Source: Pseudomonas violetae (GTDB lineage Bacteria > Pseudomonadota > Gammaproteobacteria > Pseudomonadales > Pseudomonadaceae). Taken from it: a stretch of 64,000 bases of DNA. Location of the stretch: positions 1 to 64,000 of the forward strand of contig NZ_JAKNRW010000016.1 in the NCBI RefSeq assembly GCF_023072615.1, written 5' to 3'. The number at the start of each line of letters is the position of its first letter. Position 1 is the stretch's first letter. The position numbers and the translations under genes were made by a program. Shown one piece after another: positions 8,503 to 15,986 of this stretch. The notes beneath the pieces were generated by a model. That model made no database searches and had not been told where the DNA came from. It saw nothing but the letters and a program-made list of their open reading frames with translations.

Positions 8503-8845
8503 GGGTCGCGTCCTTTGATTTGTTCTTCTAGTTGATGGCTGCGGGATCGGCGCTCTGTTTGCCTGTATAGCAAGGGTCGCGGTCGGGGCGCAAATGCCTG
8601 CTGGCGTGGTCCCGTATTCGGCGGTTATGTCCTTTTCGCCGATTGCTTATGCACAACGGGCGTGATGGCCGTTAGTGCTCATTACCGAATTTGTGGACCT
8701 GTTCTCATTAGTCCGCAAATGCCTGTTTTTAGGGTTTTTTATTCATGTGTACGAAAAATGAACACAGGTGTTTCACGGAGGAAACAGCTGTAAACCTTGG
8801 ATCCATGATAATTCTATCAACAGAGTTATCCACAGGTTGCGCGCT
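8503..8845. other. Intergenic region with a consensus DnaA box
   Basis: No gene is visible in these 340 bases. TTATCCACA, the consensus DnaA box, lies at 8826-8834, and an inverted copy TGTGGATAA lies at 9074-9082 inside the next gene. Promoters of the FkbM gene should lie in the left part. Otherwise I see nothing notable. Confidence 0.4.
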
Positions 8846-10075
8846 TCAGCAGCGCTCACCCAGGATCAGCAGATTACGCGGAGTAAGGGGGCTTTCGCAG
8901 AAGGTTCCGAGCCGAACGGTGTAACCCTGCTCGGAGAGGAAAATGGCCCTGTCGAGGACCAGCCAGAGCTCCAGCGGCCGTCGGAAAAGTCCGCGCAGCA
9001 GCTCCAGGTTGCGCACCTGTGCCAGGCGTTGCCAGCCAGCGGCCTCGAGGGCAGGCCAGTCTTGGGGCCCGATTGTGGATAAGTCCTTTAGCGCGGCCAG
9101 GTGATGGCAAAATTCGGCGAAGGGTTTTTCCAGCCAGGCGCTGGGAAGAGACGGGGTGGGCAGGTATTGATCGACTCCGCGCAGCTGTCTTTGCAGCAGG
9201 TCGAAGCCCAGGCGGCGGGCCATGGAGGTGTCGCGCTGGTGGCGGACCCTGGCGCCGGCGGTGACGGTTTCGCTCGCGGGCAGCGCCAGGTCGTCCAGGG
9301 ACAGCTGCAGGGTGGATTGCTGGCCCGGTGAGGAAATCGCCTGATGGGCTGTAAGACTGATCCGGTTGTAGCAGCAGGGCGCGATGGCCAGCTGTTTGCA
9401 GCCTGCGGCGCTGGCGAGTTGCATCAGCCTGACGTGCAGGTCTCCGCAAGCATGCAGCGCCACCGCGGTTTGCCCGCCGTTCAGCAGGGTAGCGGCGTCG
9501 GCGGCGAGTACATCCTGTTCGACATGCAGTGCGTGCAGGTGATGGCGTTGGCTGAGCGCCTGGCCGCTGGCCACCAGTGCCGGGTCATATTCGACGCAGG
9601 TGAGCTGTTGGCCTGCCTGCAAGAGGCGCCGACCCAGGTGTCCTTTCCCGGCACACCAGTCGAGCCAGTGTCTGGGGTGTTGGGTGAATTTTAATCGGCT
9701 GGCAAACGCTTCGATTTGCTGCCATTTGCGCCCCGGTACATCGACATTCAGGCGGTGCCCGGCGTTCTCCAGCGTATGAGTCGGCAACTCGCCGATGGCA
9801 CTTAGCTGCAGTGATTGTGCGGCCAGCGAAGCGAAAGGCTCGGGCGCGTCCAGCAGGGCGGGGTGGTTGTGCGCGAGTTCGGCATCTTCCAATGATCGGC
9901 CGCGTAGCCACAGGGCCAGGTCTGGGCAGGACGCTTCCCAGGGAAGTTCGAGATGGGTGAACGGACGCGGCTTCCACAGCGCTTGATGCTCGATCAGAAA
10001 AGCATCCAGCGCGGCGAAGCGGGCGAGCAGGGCCTCGCCCGTCAGCGCCGGGCGATCAACGCCCCTGGCAGGCAT
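8846..10075 (-). CDS. SAM-dependent methyltransferase, Methyltransf_32-like
   Basis: A 409-residue predicted methyltransferase. I place the start at the ATG at 10075, which overlaps the end of the preceding permease gene by 20 bp; the longer frame upstream is the permease in another frame. The SAM-binding motif is WLDWCAGKGHLGRRLL (about residues 145-160), then CVEYDPALV. ALHACGDLHVRLM and APCCYNRISL (about 215-250) are typical of the family that includes the eukaryotic GSTCD proteins. The target may be an RNA or a small molecule and is unknown. It is the last gene of the amino-acid ABC transporter operon, and the overlap suggests coupled translation. Confidence 0.7.
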   Translation of the reverse strand: MPARGVDRPALTGEALLARFAALDAFLIEHQALWKPRPFTHLELPWEASCPDLALWLRGRSLEDAELAHNHPALLDAPEPFASLAAQSLQLSAIGELPTHTLENAGHRLNVDVPGRKWQQIEAFASRLKFTQHPRHWLDWCAGKGHLGRRLLQAGQQLTCVEYDPALVASGQALSQRHHLHALHVEQDVLAADAATLLNGGQTAVALHACGDLHVRLMQLASAAGCKQLAIAPCCYNRISLTAHQAISSPGQQSTLQLSLDDLALPASETVTAGARVRHQRDTSMARRLGFDLLQRQLRGVDQYLPTPSLPSAWLEKPFAEFCHHLAALKDLSTIGPQDWPALEAAGWQRLAQVRNLELLRGLFRRPLELWLVLDRAIFLSEQGYTVRLGTFCESPLTPRNLLILGERC

Positions 10076-10745
10076 CGACGCGTAGCCAGCGCTCCAGCAG
10101 CTTGAAGCCGCGAACCAGAACGAAGGCCATGAGCAGGTAGAACATGCCCGCAGCGAAGAAGATCTCCACCGGCAGGTAGGTCCGGGCAATGATGGTGCGG
10201 GCCATGCCGGTCAGTTCCAGCAAGGTCACGGTGCTGGCCAGGGCACTGGCCTTGAGCATCAGGATCACTTCGTTACTGTAGGCCGGCAGGCCAATGCGCG
10301 AGGCGCGGGGCAGGATGATGTAGAACATCGCCTTGGCGCGGGACATGCCGAGCGCCCGGGCAGCCTCGATTTCGCCCTTGGGAATTGCCTGGATTGAACC
10401 ACGCAGGATTTCGGCGATGTAGGCCGCGGTGTGCAAGGTCATGGTCGCCGTAGCGCACCAGAACGGATCGCGCAGGTAGAGCCACATCGAGCTGTTGCGC
10501 ACTGCGTCGAACTGCGCGAGGCCGTAATAGACCAGGAACAGTTGAACCAGCAGCGGCGTGCCACGGAAAAAGAAGATATAGGCGTAGGGGAATGCGCGCA
10601 CGTACCACAGGCGCGATGACCGGGCGATGCCGAGCGGAATCGCCAGCAACAAACCGGCAATCACGGCAATGGCCACCAATTCCAGGGTCAGGGTTGCGCC
10701 TTGGGCCAGCTTTGGCAGCCACTTGATGATGACTTCCCAGTTCAT
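10056..10745 (-). CDS. Amino-acid ABC transporter permease, HisM type
   Basis: One of two inner-membrane permeases of a basic/polar amino-acid importer. It has 229 residues; the start at 10745 (MNWEVIIKWLPKL) has AAGGAG just before it and overlaps the stop of the partner permease by 4 bp. There are about five membrane helices, and the EAA loop that contacts the ATPase reads GEIEAARALGMSRAKAMFYIILPRA. GTPLLVQLFLVYYGL is the typical HisM/ArtM signature. The gene order ATPase, binding protein, permease, permease is a single reverse-strand operon, and the methyltransferase gene starts inside this one. Confidence 0.9.
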   Translation of the reverse strand: MNWEVIIKWLPKLAQGATLTLELVAIAVIAGLLLAIPLGIARSSRLWYVRAFPYAYIFFFRGTPLLVQLFLVYYGLAQFDAVRNSSMWLYLRDPFWCATATMTLHTAAYIAEILRGSIQAIPKGEIEAARALGMSRAKAMFYIILPRASRIGLPAYSNEVILMLKASALASTVTLLELTGMARTIIARTYLPVEIFFAAGMFYLLMAFVLVRGFKLLERWLRVDACQGR

Positions 10746-11437
10746 TGGGTGCTCCTTGCGAACCCGCGGCTGGCGCGTTTTTCCATGAAGTGCATGCCGG
10801 TCATGGCGAGAATCGTCAGGCCCAGGTACATGAACGCGGCCACCATATAGAAGGTGAATGGTTGCTTGGAGACGGTTACGCCGATTTGCGCATGGCGCAT
10901 GATTTCTTCCAGGCCGATCACGGACACCAGCGCCGTGTCTTTCATCAGGATCATGAAGAGGTTGCCAAGGCCCGGCAGGGCGATGCGCCACATCTGCGGC
11001 ATGATCAGCTTGGTGAAGATGCGAAATTTCGACAGGCCCAGGGCTACGCCCGCTTCACGGTGGCCTTTGGGGATTGCCAGGATCGCGCCGCGGAACACTT
11101 CCGTGGCGTAGGCGCCGAAACACAGCCCAAGGGCAATGACGCCGGCGGCGAAGGCATTGAGTTCCAGGTCGGGGTTGCCGAAGAACTCGCCCAGTGCGCG
11201 CATCAGGTTGACCGTGCCGAAGTAGATCAACAGCACCCAGAGCAATTCCGGGATGCCACGCACCAGGGTCGAATAAGTGCCGCCAAGCCACTGCAGCGGC
11301 TTGTACGGGGAAGTTTTGGCCAAGGCGCCGAGCAGACCGAGCACCAGCCCCAGGCACAAGGCCGAGAGTGCCAGTTTCACAGTCATCAGCGCGCCAGCGG
11401 CGAGCGCCGGGCCGAATCCGTAGAGATCAATAGTCAT
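10742..11437 (-). CDS. Amino-acid ABC transporter permease, HisQ type
   Basis: The other permease of the importer, 231 residues, inner membrane. RGIPELLWVLLIYFGT (about residues 60-75) is the HisQ-type signature and GHREAGVALGLSKFRIFTKLIMPQ is the EAA coupling loop. About five membrane helices are visible, beginning in ALAAGALMTVKLALSAL. The start is the ATG at 11437, 77 bases after the binding-protein gene ends. The stop overlaps the start of the HisM-type gene, so the two permeases are translationally coupled. Confidence 0.9.
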   Translation of the reverse strand: MTIDLYGFGPALAAGALMTVKLALSALCLGLVLGLLGALAKTSPYKPLQWLGGTYSTLVRGIPELLWVLLIYFGTVNLMRALGEFFGNPDLELNAFAAGVIALGLCFGAYATEVFRGAILAIPKGHREAGVALGLSKFRIFTKLIMPQMWRIALPGLGNLFMILMKDTALVSVIGLEEIMRHAQIGVTVSKQPFTFYMVAAFMYLGLTILAMTGMHFMEKRASRGFARSTQ

Positions 11438-11514
11438 GGATTTCTTTTCAAATCGCGGCAGGCAATGCCATGGCTGGCGCCGTCAGTGAGCGGCGCCTGC
11501 CAGGCAAGTCAGAA

Positions 11515-12261
11515 TCAATAGATGCTGAAAGGGAAGTACTTGTCGTTGATCTTCTTGTAGGTGCCGTCGGCAACGATCTCTTTCAGCGCAACGTTCAGCT
11601 TCTCGCGGATCGCGTCGCCTTTACGTACAGCGATACCGATCTTGTCGCTTTCTTCCACGGGGTCACCCTTGAACTCGTAAGGGCGACCGGCTTCGCTTTT
11701 CAGCCATTCGTAGTTGACGTACTTGTCCGCCAGGATGCCGTCCAGGCGACCGGAGGTCAGGTCCAGGTAGGCGTTTTCCTGGGTGTCGTAGAGTTTGACT
11801 TCAACGTCTTCCATGTTGTCTTCCATCCAGGTGCCAGCGAGGGTCGCACGTTGTGCGCCGATCACTTTGCCTTGCAGGGAAGCCTTGTCGGTCTTGAATT
11901 CCTTGTCCTTCGGCGCGATGAATTGCAGTTTGTTGGAGTAGTACGGGTCGGTGAAGTCCACCGCTTGCTTGCGCTCGTCGGTGATCGACATCGAGGAGAT
12001 GAGGAAATCGAATTTCTTGGCGTTCAGGGCCGGAATGATGCCGTCCCAATCGGAGGTCACCACGGTGCATTGGACTTTCATCTTGGCGCACAGGGCGTCG
12101 CCGATTTCCTTGTCGAAGCCGACGACGTTACCGCTGGCATCTTTGTTGTTGAACGGCGGGTAGGCCGCTTCGATGCCCATCTTCAGGGTTTCGGCCATGG
12201 CACCGGCGCTGAACGCCAGGGTGACGGCGGCAGCCAGGAAGACCTTCTTGTAGTTCTGCAT
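11515..12261 (-). CDS. Lysine/arginine/ornithine/histidine-type periplasmic binding protein
   Basis: The periplasmic receptor of the importer, 248 residues. The ATG at 12261 starts a signal peptide (MQNYKKVFLAAAVTLAFSAG, cut after AMA). The mature part has the SBP_bac_3 features of HisJ/ArgT: LKMGIEAAYPPFNNKD, VGFDKEIGDALCAKM, SSMSITDERKQAVDFTDPYY and YLDLTSGRLDGILAD. The Cys pair (LCAKMKVQC) corresponds to the disulfide known in HisJ/ArgT. These features point to basic amino acids as ligands, but the exact ligand cannot be read from sequence. The ATPase gene lies 13 bases upstream in the operon. Confidence 0.9.
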   Translation of the reverse strand: MQNYKKVFLAAAVTLAFSAGAMAETLKMGIEAAYPPFNNKDASGNVVGFDKEIGDALCAKMKVQCTVVTSDWDGIIPALNAKKFDFLISSMSITDERKQAVDFTDPYYSNKLQFIAPKDKEFKTDKASLQGKVIGAQRATLAGTWMEDNMEDVEVKLYDTQENAYLDLTSGRLDGILADKYVNYEWLKSEAGRPYEFKGDPVEESDKIGIAVRKGDAIREKLNVALKEIVADGTYKKINDKYFPFSIY

Positions 12262-12274
12262 GCGGGTAGCTCCG

Positions 12275-13048
12275 TTAGCGGTTGCTGGACATGAATTGTT
12301 TGCAGCGCGCCGAAAGCGGGTTTTCAAACACCTGCTGTGGCGATCCTTGCTCTTCTACCAAGCCTTGGTGAAGGAACACCACTTCGCTGGACACTTGGCG
12401 GGCAAAGCCCATTTCGTGAGTGACCAGCAGCATGGTACGGCCTTCCTCGGCCAATGCGCGGATGACATTAAGTACTTCCTGGACCATTTCCGGGTCAAGG
12501 GCGGAGGTGGGCTCGTCGAACAGAATCACCTTGGGCTGCATGGCCAGCGTGCGGGCGATGGCCGCGCGTTGCTGCTGGCCGCCGGACAGTTCGGCGGGGT
12601 AGGCGTGGCGCTTGTCAGCGATGCCGACCTTGGCCAGCAAGGCTTCGGCGACTTCGGTGGCTTCGGCCTTGCTTTGCCCGAGCACGCGGCGCGGCGCTTC
12701 GATGATGTTGTCGAGCACGCTCATGTGCGGCCATAGATTAAAGTTTTGAAACACAAAACCAATCTCGCTGCGCAGGCGGTTGATCTGCTTGCCATCGGCA
12801 GCGACCAGTTCGCCGTTCTTGGCGGCCTTGAGCTTGAGTTCTTCACCGGCCACCAGGATCTGGCCCTGGTGGGGGTTTTCCAGCAGGTTGATGCAGCGAA
12901 GGAACGTGGACTTGCCGGAACCGGAGGAACCCAGGATCGAGATCACATCGCCGTCGCGGGCGGTCAGCGAGATGCCTTTGAGCACCTCCAGCGAACCGTA
13001 GCGTTTATGCAAGTTGCGGATTTCAAGCGCGGGCGTGGCCTCAGCCAT
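12275..13048 (-). CDS. Amino-acid ABC transporter ATPase, HisP type
   Basis: The ATP-hydrolysing subunit of the importer, 257 residues, on the cytoplasmic face of the membrane. Walker A is GSSGSGKST (about residue 40), the Q-loop is VFQNFNLWPHM, the signature is LSGGQQQRAAIARTL, and Walker B is VILFDEPTSALDPE, followed by the switch His in VTHEMGF. Length and sequence fit HisP/ArtP. It is the first gene of the reverse-strand operon. The 560-base gap to gabP must hold its promoter, which I could not place. Confidence 0.9.
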   Translation of the reverse strand: MAEATPALEIRNLHKRYGSLEVLKGISLTARDGDVISILGSSGSGKSTFLRCINLLENPHQGQILVAGEELKLKAAKNGELVAADGKQINRLRSEIGFVFQNFNLWPHMSVLDNIIEAPRRVLGQSKAEATEVAEALLAKVGIADKRHAYPAELSGGQQQRAAIARTLAMQPKVILFDEPTSALDPEMVQEVLNVIRALAEEGRTMLLVTHEMGFARQVSSEVVFLHQGLVEEQGSPQQVFENPLSARCKQFMSSNR

Positions 13049-13331
13049 GTGCGTTCCTCATAGTGTGTTGCTCCTGCTGTTGGCGGCCTTCCTGGCGAGG
13101 CGGCCAAGCTAGCATAGCGTCTGAATGGCAGCCAACAGCGCTACGGGCAGTAAACGGATGTCATGTGGCAGGTTGTCGCATCGTCACAGCAGACTGTCGC
13201 GCTGCTATCAACCGAACAGGTGTTTGAACCCGCTCTGTCATGGAAAAACGACGCCCTGCCGTAAAAAAAGGCGCGATGTTGCCAGCTTTGCCGGGGGGTT
13301 GGAAGCGTTAACCGGACAAACGTTCCTGATC

Positions 13332-13348
13332 TGCACTTTTATTGTGCG
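13332..13348 (+). promoter_or_regulatory. Predicted NtrC binding site 1, gabP enhancer
   Basis: TGCAC-TTTTATT-GTGCG differs from the NtrC consensus TGCAC-N7-GTGCA only in its last base. Its centre lies about 186 bases before the expected gabP transcription start. Confidence 0.7.
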
Positions 13349-13361
13349 ACGAGCATTTGTT

Positions 13362-13378
13362 GGCGTGTTTCTGGTGCG
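13362..13378 (+). promoter_or_regulatory. Predicted weak NtrC site 2, gabP enhancer
   Basis: GGCGT-GTTTCTG-GTGCG has a good right half and a poor left half. Its centre is 30 bases (three helical turns) from site 1, the arrangement expected for paired NtrC dimers. Confidence 0.45.
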
Positions 13379-13499
13379 GGAAATCGCCTTGAAAGTGAGT
13401 CGGAGGGTAACGTTCTGGCAAATTGCCATTAATCTCAATGACTTGCGATGACCGTCCGGTCAGCCTGAGAGCCCCGGAGGTCGGGAGTTCGTAACATTT

Positions 13500-13514
13500 T
13501 GGCGCAATTATTGC
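13500..13514 (+). promoter_or_regulatory. Sigma54 promoter of gabP
   Basis: TGGCGC-AATTA-TTGC matches the sigma54 consensus TGGCAC-N5-TTGC except for one base, with GG and GC exactly ten bases apart. The expected start of transcription is near 13526, about 80 bases before the gabP ATG. Confidence 0.75.
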
Positions 13515-13608
13515 GTGCAGAATAAGGAACGCCCCGTTGGTTTCTTTTTACGATAGAGAGCAAACGGCGAGCTCAATGCTTTCGCTTTTCCTTACAAAGG
13601 TAGTTTCA

Positions 13609-15000
13609 ATGAGCAGTACCCCAACTTCCAATGGCCTCGAACAGGGGCTCAAACCGCGTCATGTGACCATGCTGTCGATCGCCGGGGTTATCGGTGCCGG
13701 GCTGTTCGTCGGTTCCGGTCATGCCATCGCTGCAGCGGGCCCAGCTGTGCTGCTGGCCTACGCCGCCGCCGGTACCCTGGTGGTATTGGTGATGCGCATG
13801 CTGGGCGAGATGGCAGTTGCTTCGCCGGACACGGGTTCATTTTCGACCTATGCCGATCGGGCGATCGGTCACTGGGCAGGTTTTACGATCGGCTGGCTGT
13901 ACTGGTGGTTCTGGGTGCTGGTGATACCGCTGGAGGCCAACGCCGCCGCGACCATCCTGCATGCCTGGTTCCCGAACGTGGCGATCTGGGCGTTTACGCT
14001 GATCATCACGCTGCTGCTGACGGCGACCAACCTGTTCAGTGTGAAGAATTACGGTGAATTCGAATTCTGGTTCGCGCTGATCAAGGTTATTGCGATCGTC
14101 GGCTTCGTGATACTGGGGCTCCTGGCGATTTTCGGCTTCCTGCCGACCAGCCAGGTCAGCGGCGTTTCCCACCTGTTCGATACCCAGGGCTTCATGCCTA
14201 ACGGTATGGGCGCGGTACTGGCGGCTATCTTGACCACCATGTTCTCGTTCATGGGCACGGAGATCGTGACCATCGCCGCGGCGGAATCGAAGAACCCGGG
14301 CCAGCAAATCTCCAAGGCCACCAATTCGGTGATCTGGCGGATCGGCTTGTTCTACCTGGTGTCGATCTTCATCGTGGTGTCCCTGGTGCCATGGAACGAT
14401 CCGGTTTTGGCCAGCGTGGGTTCCTATCAGACCGTCCTTGAGCGCATGGGCATTCCAAACGCCAAGATGATCGTCGATATCGTGGTCCTGGTTGCGGTCA
14501 CCAGCTGCCTGAACTCGGCGCTTTACACCGCCTCGCGCATGATGTTCTCCTTGGGCAAGCGCGGCGATGCGCCGGCGGTGTCCAAGCGCACCAACGGCAG
14601 CGGCACTCCGTACTGGGCCGTGATGCTGTCGACTGCTGCTGCATTCCTCGCGGTATTCGCCAACTACGTAGCGCCTGCTGCGGTGTTCGAATTCCTGCTG
14701 GCCAGCTCCGGTGCAATCGCCTTGCTGGTATACCTGGTCATCGCGGTGTCGCAACTGCGCATGCGCAAGCAGCGCGCAATCGCCGGCGAGAAAATCGCCT
14801 TCCGCATGTGGCTGTTCCCGGGCCTGACCTACGCGGTGATCGTGTTCATCGTTGGCGTGCTGACGATTATGCTGTTCCAGGAAGCCCATCGCGTGGAGAT
14901 TCTCGCGACCGGCTTGCTCAGCATGTTGGTGGTAGCCGCCGGGCTGTTCGTGGCGCGCCGTCGTAAGCAGCAGAAGCTTGGGGCTGCAGTGCTGAACTGA
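13609..15000 (+). CDS. gabP: GABA permease (APC superfamily)
   Basis: A 463-residue inner-membrane carrier that imports 4-aminobutyrate with protons. It is very close in reading to Escherichia coli GabP: LKPRHVTMLSIAGVIGAGLF, PDTGSFSTYADRAIG, GWLYWWFWVLVIPLEANAAA, MFSFMGTEIVTIAAAES and SSGAIALLVYLVIAVSQLRM are all recognisable. Twelve membrane helices are apparent. I start it at the ATG at 13609 (MSSTPTSNGLEQ), where the family begins; the frame is open 24 codons further upstream without family resemblance. A strong sigma54 promoter and NtrC-like enhancer precede it, so expression under nitrogen limitation is likely. A bidirectional terminator follows. Confidence 0.93.
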   Translation: MSSTPTSNGLEQGLKPRHVTMLSIAGVIGAGLFVGSGHAIAAAGPAVLLAYAAAGTLVVLVMRMLGEMAVASPDTGSFSTYADRAIGHWAGFTIGWLYWWFWVLVIPLEANAAATILHAWFPNVAIWAFTLIITLLLTATNLFSVKNYGEFEFWFALIKVIAIVGFVILGLLAIFGFLPTSQVSGVSHLFDTQGFMPNGMGAVLAAILTTMFSFMGTEIVTIAAAESKNPGQQISKATNSVIWRIGLFYLVSIFIVVSLVPWNDPVLASVGSYQTVLERMGIPNAKMIVDIVVLVAVTSCLNSALYTASRMMFSLGKRGDAPAVSKRTNGSGTPYWAVMLSTAAAFLAVFANYVAPAAVFEFLLASSGAIALLVYLVIAVSQLRMRKQRAIAGEKIAFRMWLFPGLTYAVIVFIVGVLTIMLFQEAHRVEILATGLLSMLVVAAGLFVARRRKQQKLGAAVLN

Positions 15001-15017
15001 TGGGTAGCGGGTAACGC

Positions 15018-15055
15018 AAAACGGCCGCTGTCAGGGATGACAGGCGGCCGTTTTT
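15018..15055. terminator. Bidirectional terminator between gabP and the tandem paralogues
   Basis: AAAACGGCCGCTGTCA pairs with TGACA-G-GCGGCCGTTTT (one bulged G). A T-run follows on the forward strand and an A-run precedes the stem, so it can serve both convergent transcripts. Confidence 0.85.
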
Positions 15056-15073
15056 GTTTCAGGGGGCAGAGTG

Positions 15074-15526
15074 TTACTCGCCCTTTTCTTCCTGCGCATC
15101 CAGCGCCTGGCGGTATTGGTCCAGTGCATTACCGAAGTCGGTGATGAACTGTGGTTCGGTCAGCCACGCCTGGGCGGATTCGCGGTCCACGCCTTCGGCC
15201 CACATGCGGTAGTCGATCAGCATGTCGGCGGCCAGGTGAGTGGCGGCCATGTCTTCGTTGTCCGAGTTTTCCATGTCCAGCAGGTCAGGATGCTCGGTGA
15301 TGATGGTTGCGAGCTCCGACAGCAGGGTCTGCAGCATGTCGTTGCGGCTGACCGCTTCGGCTTCGCGCATCTTGCTGAACATTGCCAGGGTGTATTCCGG
15401 GATCGGCTCGCCTGGATCGCCCAGGTCATCGTCAAGTTCGGCAGGTTTGCGCCCGTGGATATTGATTTGTTTGGCTTTGATTTTTGCGCGCTTGGCGCGT
15501 TTCTGCTGCTTGTTCAGGGAGGCCAT
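15074..15526 (-). CDS. Unknown protein, second of a tandem paralogous pair
   Basis: A 150-residue cytoplasmic protein with no recognised family. It begins MASLNKQQKRAKRAKIKAKQ, a Lys/Arg-rich helix that suggests nucleic-acid or ribosome contact, then an acidic linker (ELDDDLGDPGEP), then a helical domain. DMLIDYRMWAEGVDRESAQ and WLTEPQFITDF match the neighbour at 15533-15949 (GALIEYRQWSTETDEAGAL, WIESPAFQVDY), so the two arose by duplication. The genes are 6 bases apart and surely co-transcribed; this one ends at the shared terminator. A role is not assignable from sequence. Confidence 0.7.
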   Translation of the reverse strand: MASLNKQQKRAKRAKIKAKQINIHGRKPAELDDDLGDPGEPIPEYTLAMFSKMREAEAVSRNDMLQTLLSELATIITEHPDLLDMENSDNEDMAATHLAADMLIDYRMWAEGVDRESAQAWLTEPQFITDFGNALDQYRQALDAQEEKGE

Positions 15527-15532
15527 GGGAAC

Positions 15533-15949
15533 TCAGTTCGGTTGCTGTTGATTTTGGGTTGCTATGGCTTCGGAGGCCGCGACGTAATCCACCTGGAAGG
15601 CGGGGGATTCGATCCACGCCAGCGCGCCGGCTTCGTCGGTTTCAGTGGACCACTGGCGGTACTCGATCAGCGCGCCGATGATGAAGTCCGTGGCGGTTTC
15701 CTCGCCTTCCTGCTCCAGCACCAGTGCGAGCAGCGGGTGTTCGAGGAAGGCCGTGCACATGGCCTGCTGGCTGATTTTCTGCGCGTCGAGCATTTCCTTG
15801 AACAGTTCGGTCAGGTCCACCGAGTCAAAATCGATGCGATCGTCGTTCGGGTCCAGTTCGACCGGTGCAGCCGCCCGTTGGGTGCGGTTTTGCTTGGCCT
15901 TGGCTTTGGCGCGGGTGGCGCGTTTTTGCTGCTTGTTGGCGGAGGCCAT
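15533..15949 (-). CDS. Unknown protein, first of a tandem paralogous pair
   Basis: A 138-residue protein paralogous to its downstream neighbour. The N-terminus MASANKQQKRATRAKAKAKQ is nearly the same basic helix, followed by a Pro/Asp linker and an acidic helical domain with the shared I(E/D)YR.W and W(I/L).(S/E)P.F motifs. GGAACGAC lies before the ATG. The body is acidic and the N-terminus strongly basic, an asymmetric charge pattern like small RNA- or ribosome-associated proteins, but this is only a resemblance. Confidence 0.7.
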   Translation of the reverse strand: MASANKQQKRATRAKAKAKQNRTQRAAAPVELDPNDDRIDFDSVDLTELFKEMLDAQKISQQAMCTAFLEHPLLALVLEQEGEETATDFIIGALIEYRQWSTETDEAGALAWIESPAFQVDYVAASEAIATQNQQQPN

Positions 15950-15986
15950 GGGCGTCGTTCCGTATTCCGTTGAGTGGGCGCATCAG

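Larger units (their letters stand above)
13049..13608. other. Shared control region of ABC operon and gabP
   Basis: This 560-base divergent gap has no credible gene; the short forward frame at 13125-13451 lacks protein character. It contains two NtrC-type sites (13332-13348 and 13362-13378) and a sigma54 promoter (13500-13514) facing gabP, listed separately. No sigma54 element facing the ABC operon was found. Confidence 0.6.

Noticed and set aside
7708..8535. 275-codon forward frame opposite the FkbM gene
   Set aside because: Nearly the same length as the real gene, but only the reverse frame has methyltransferase motifs and a ribosome-binding site.
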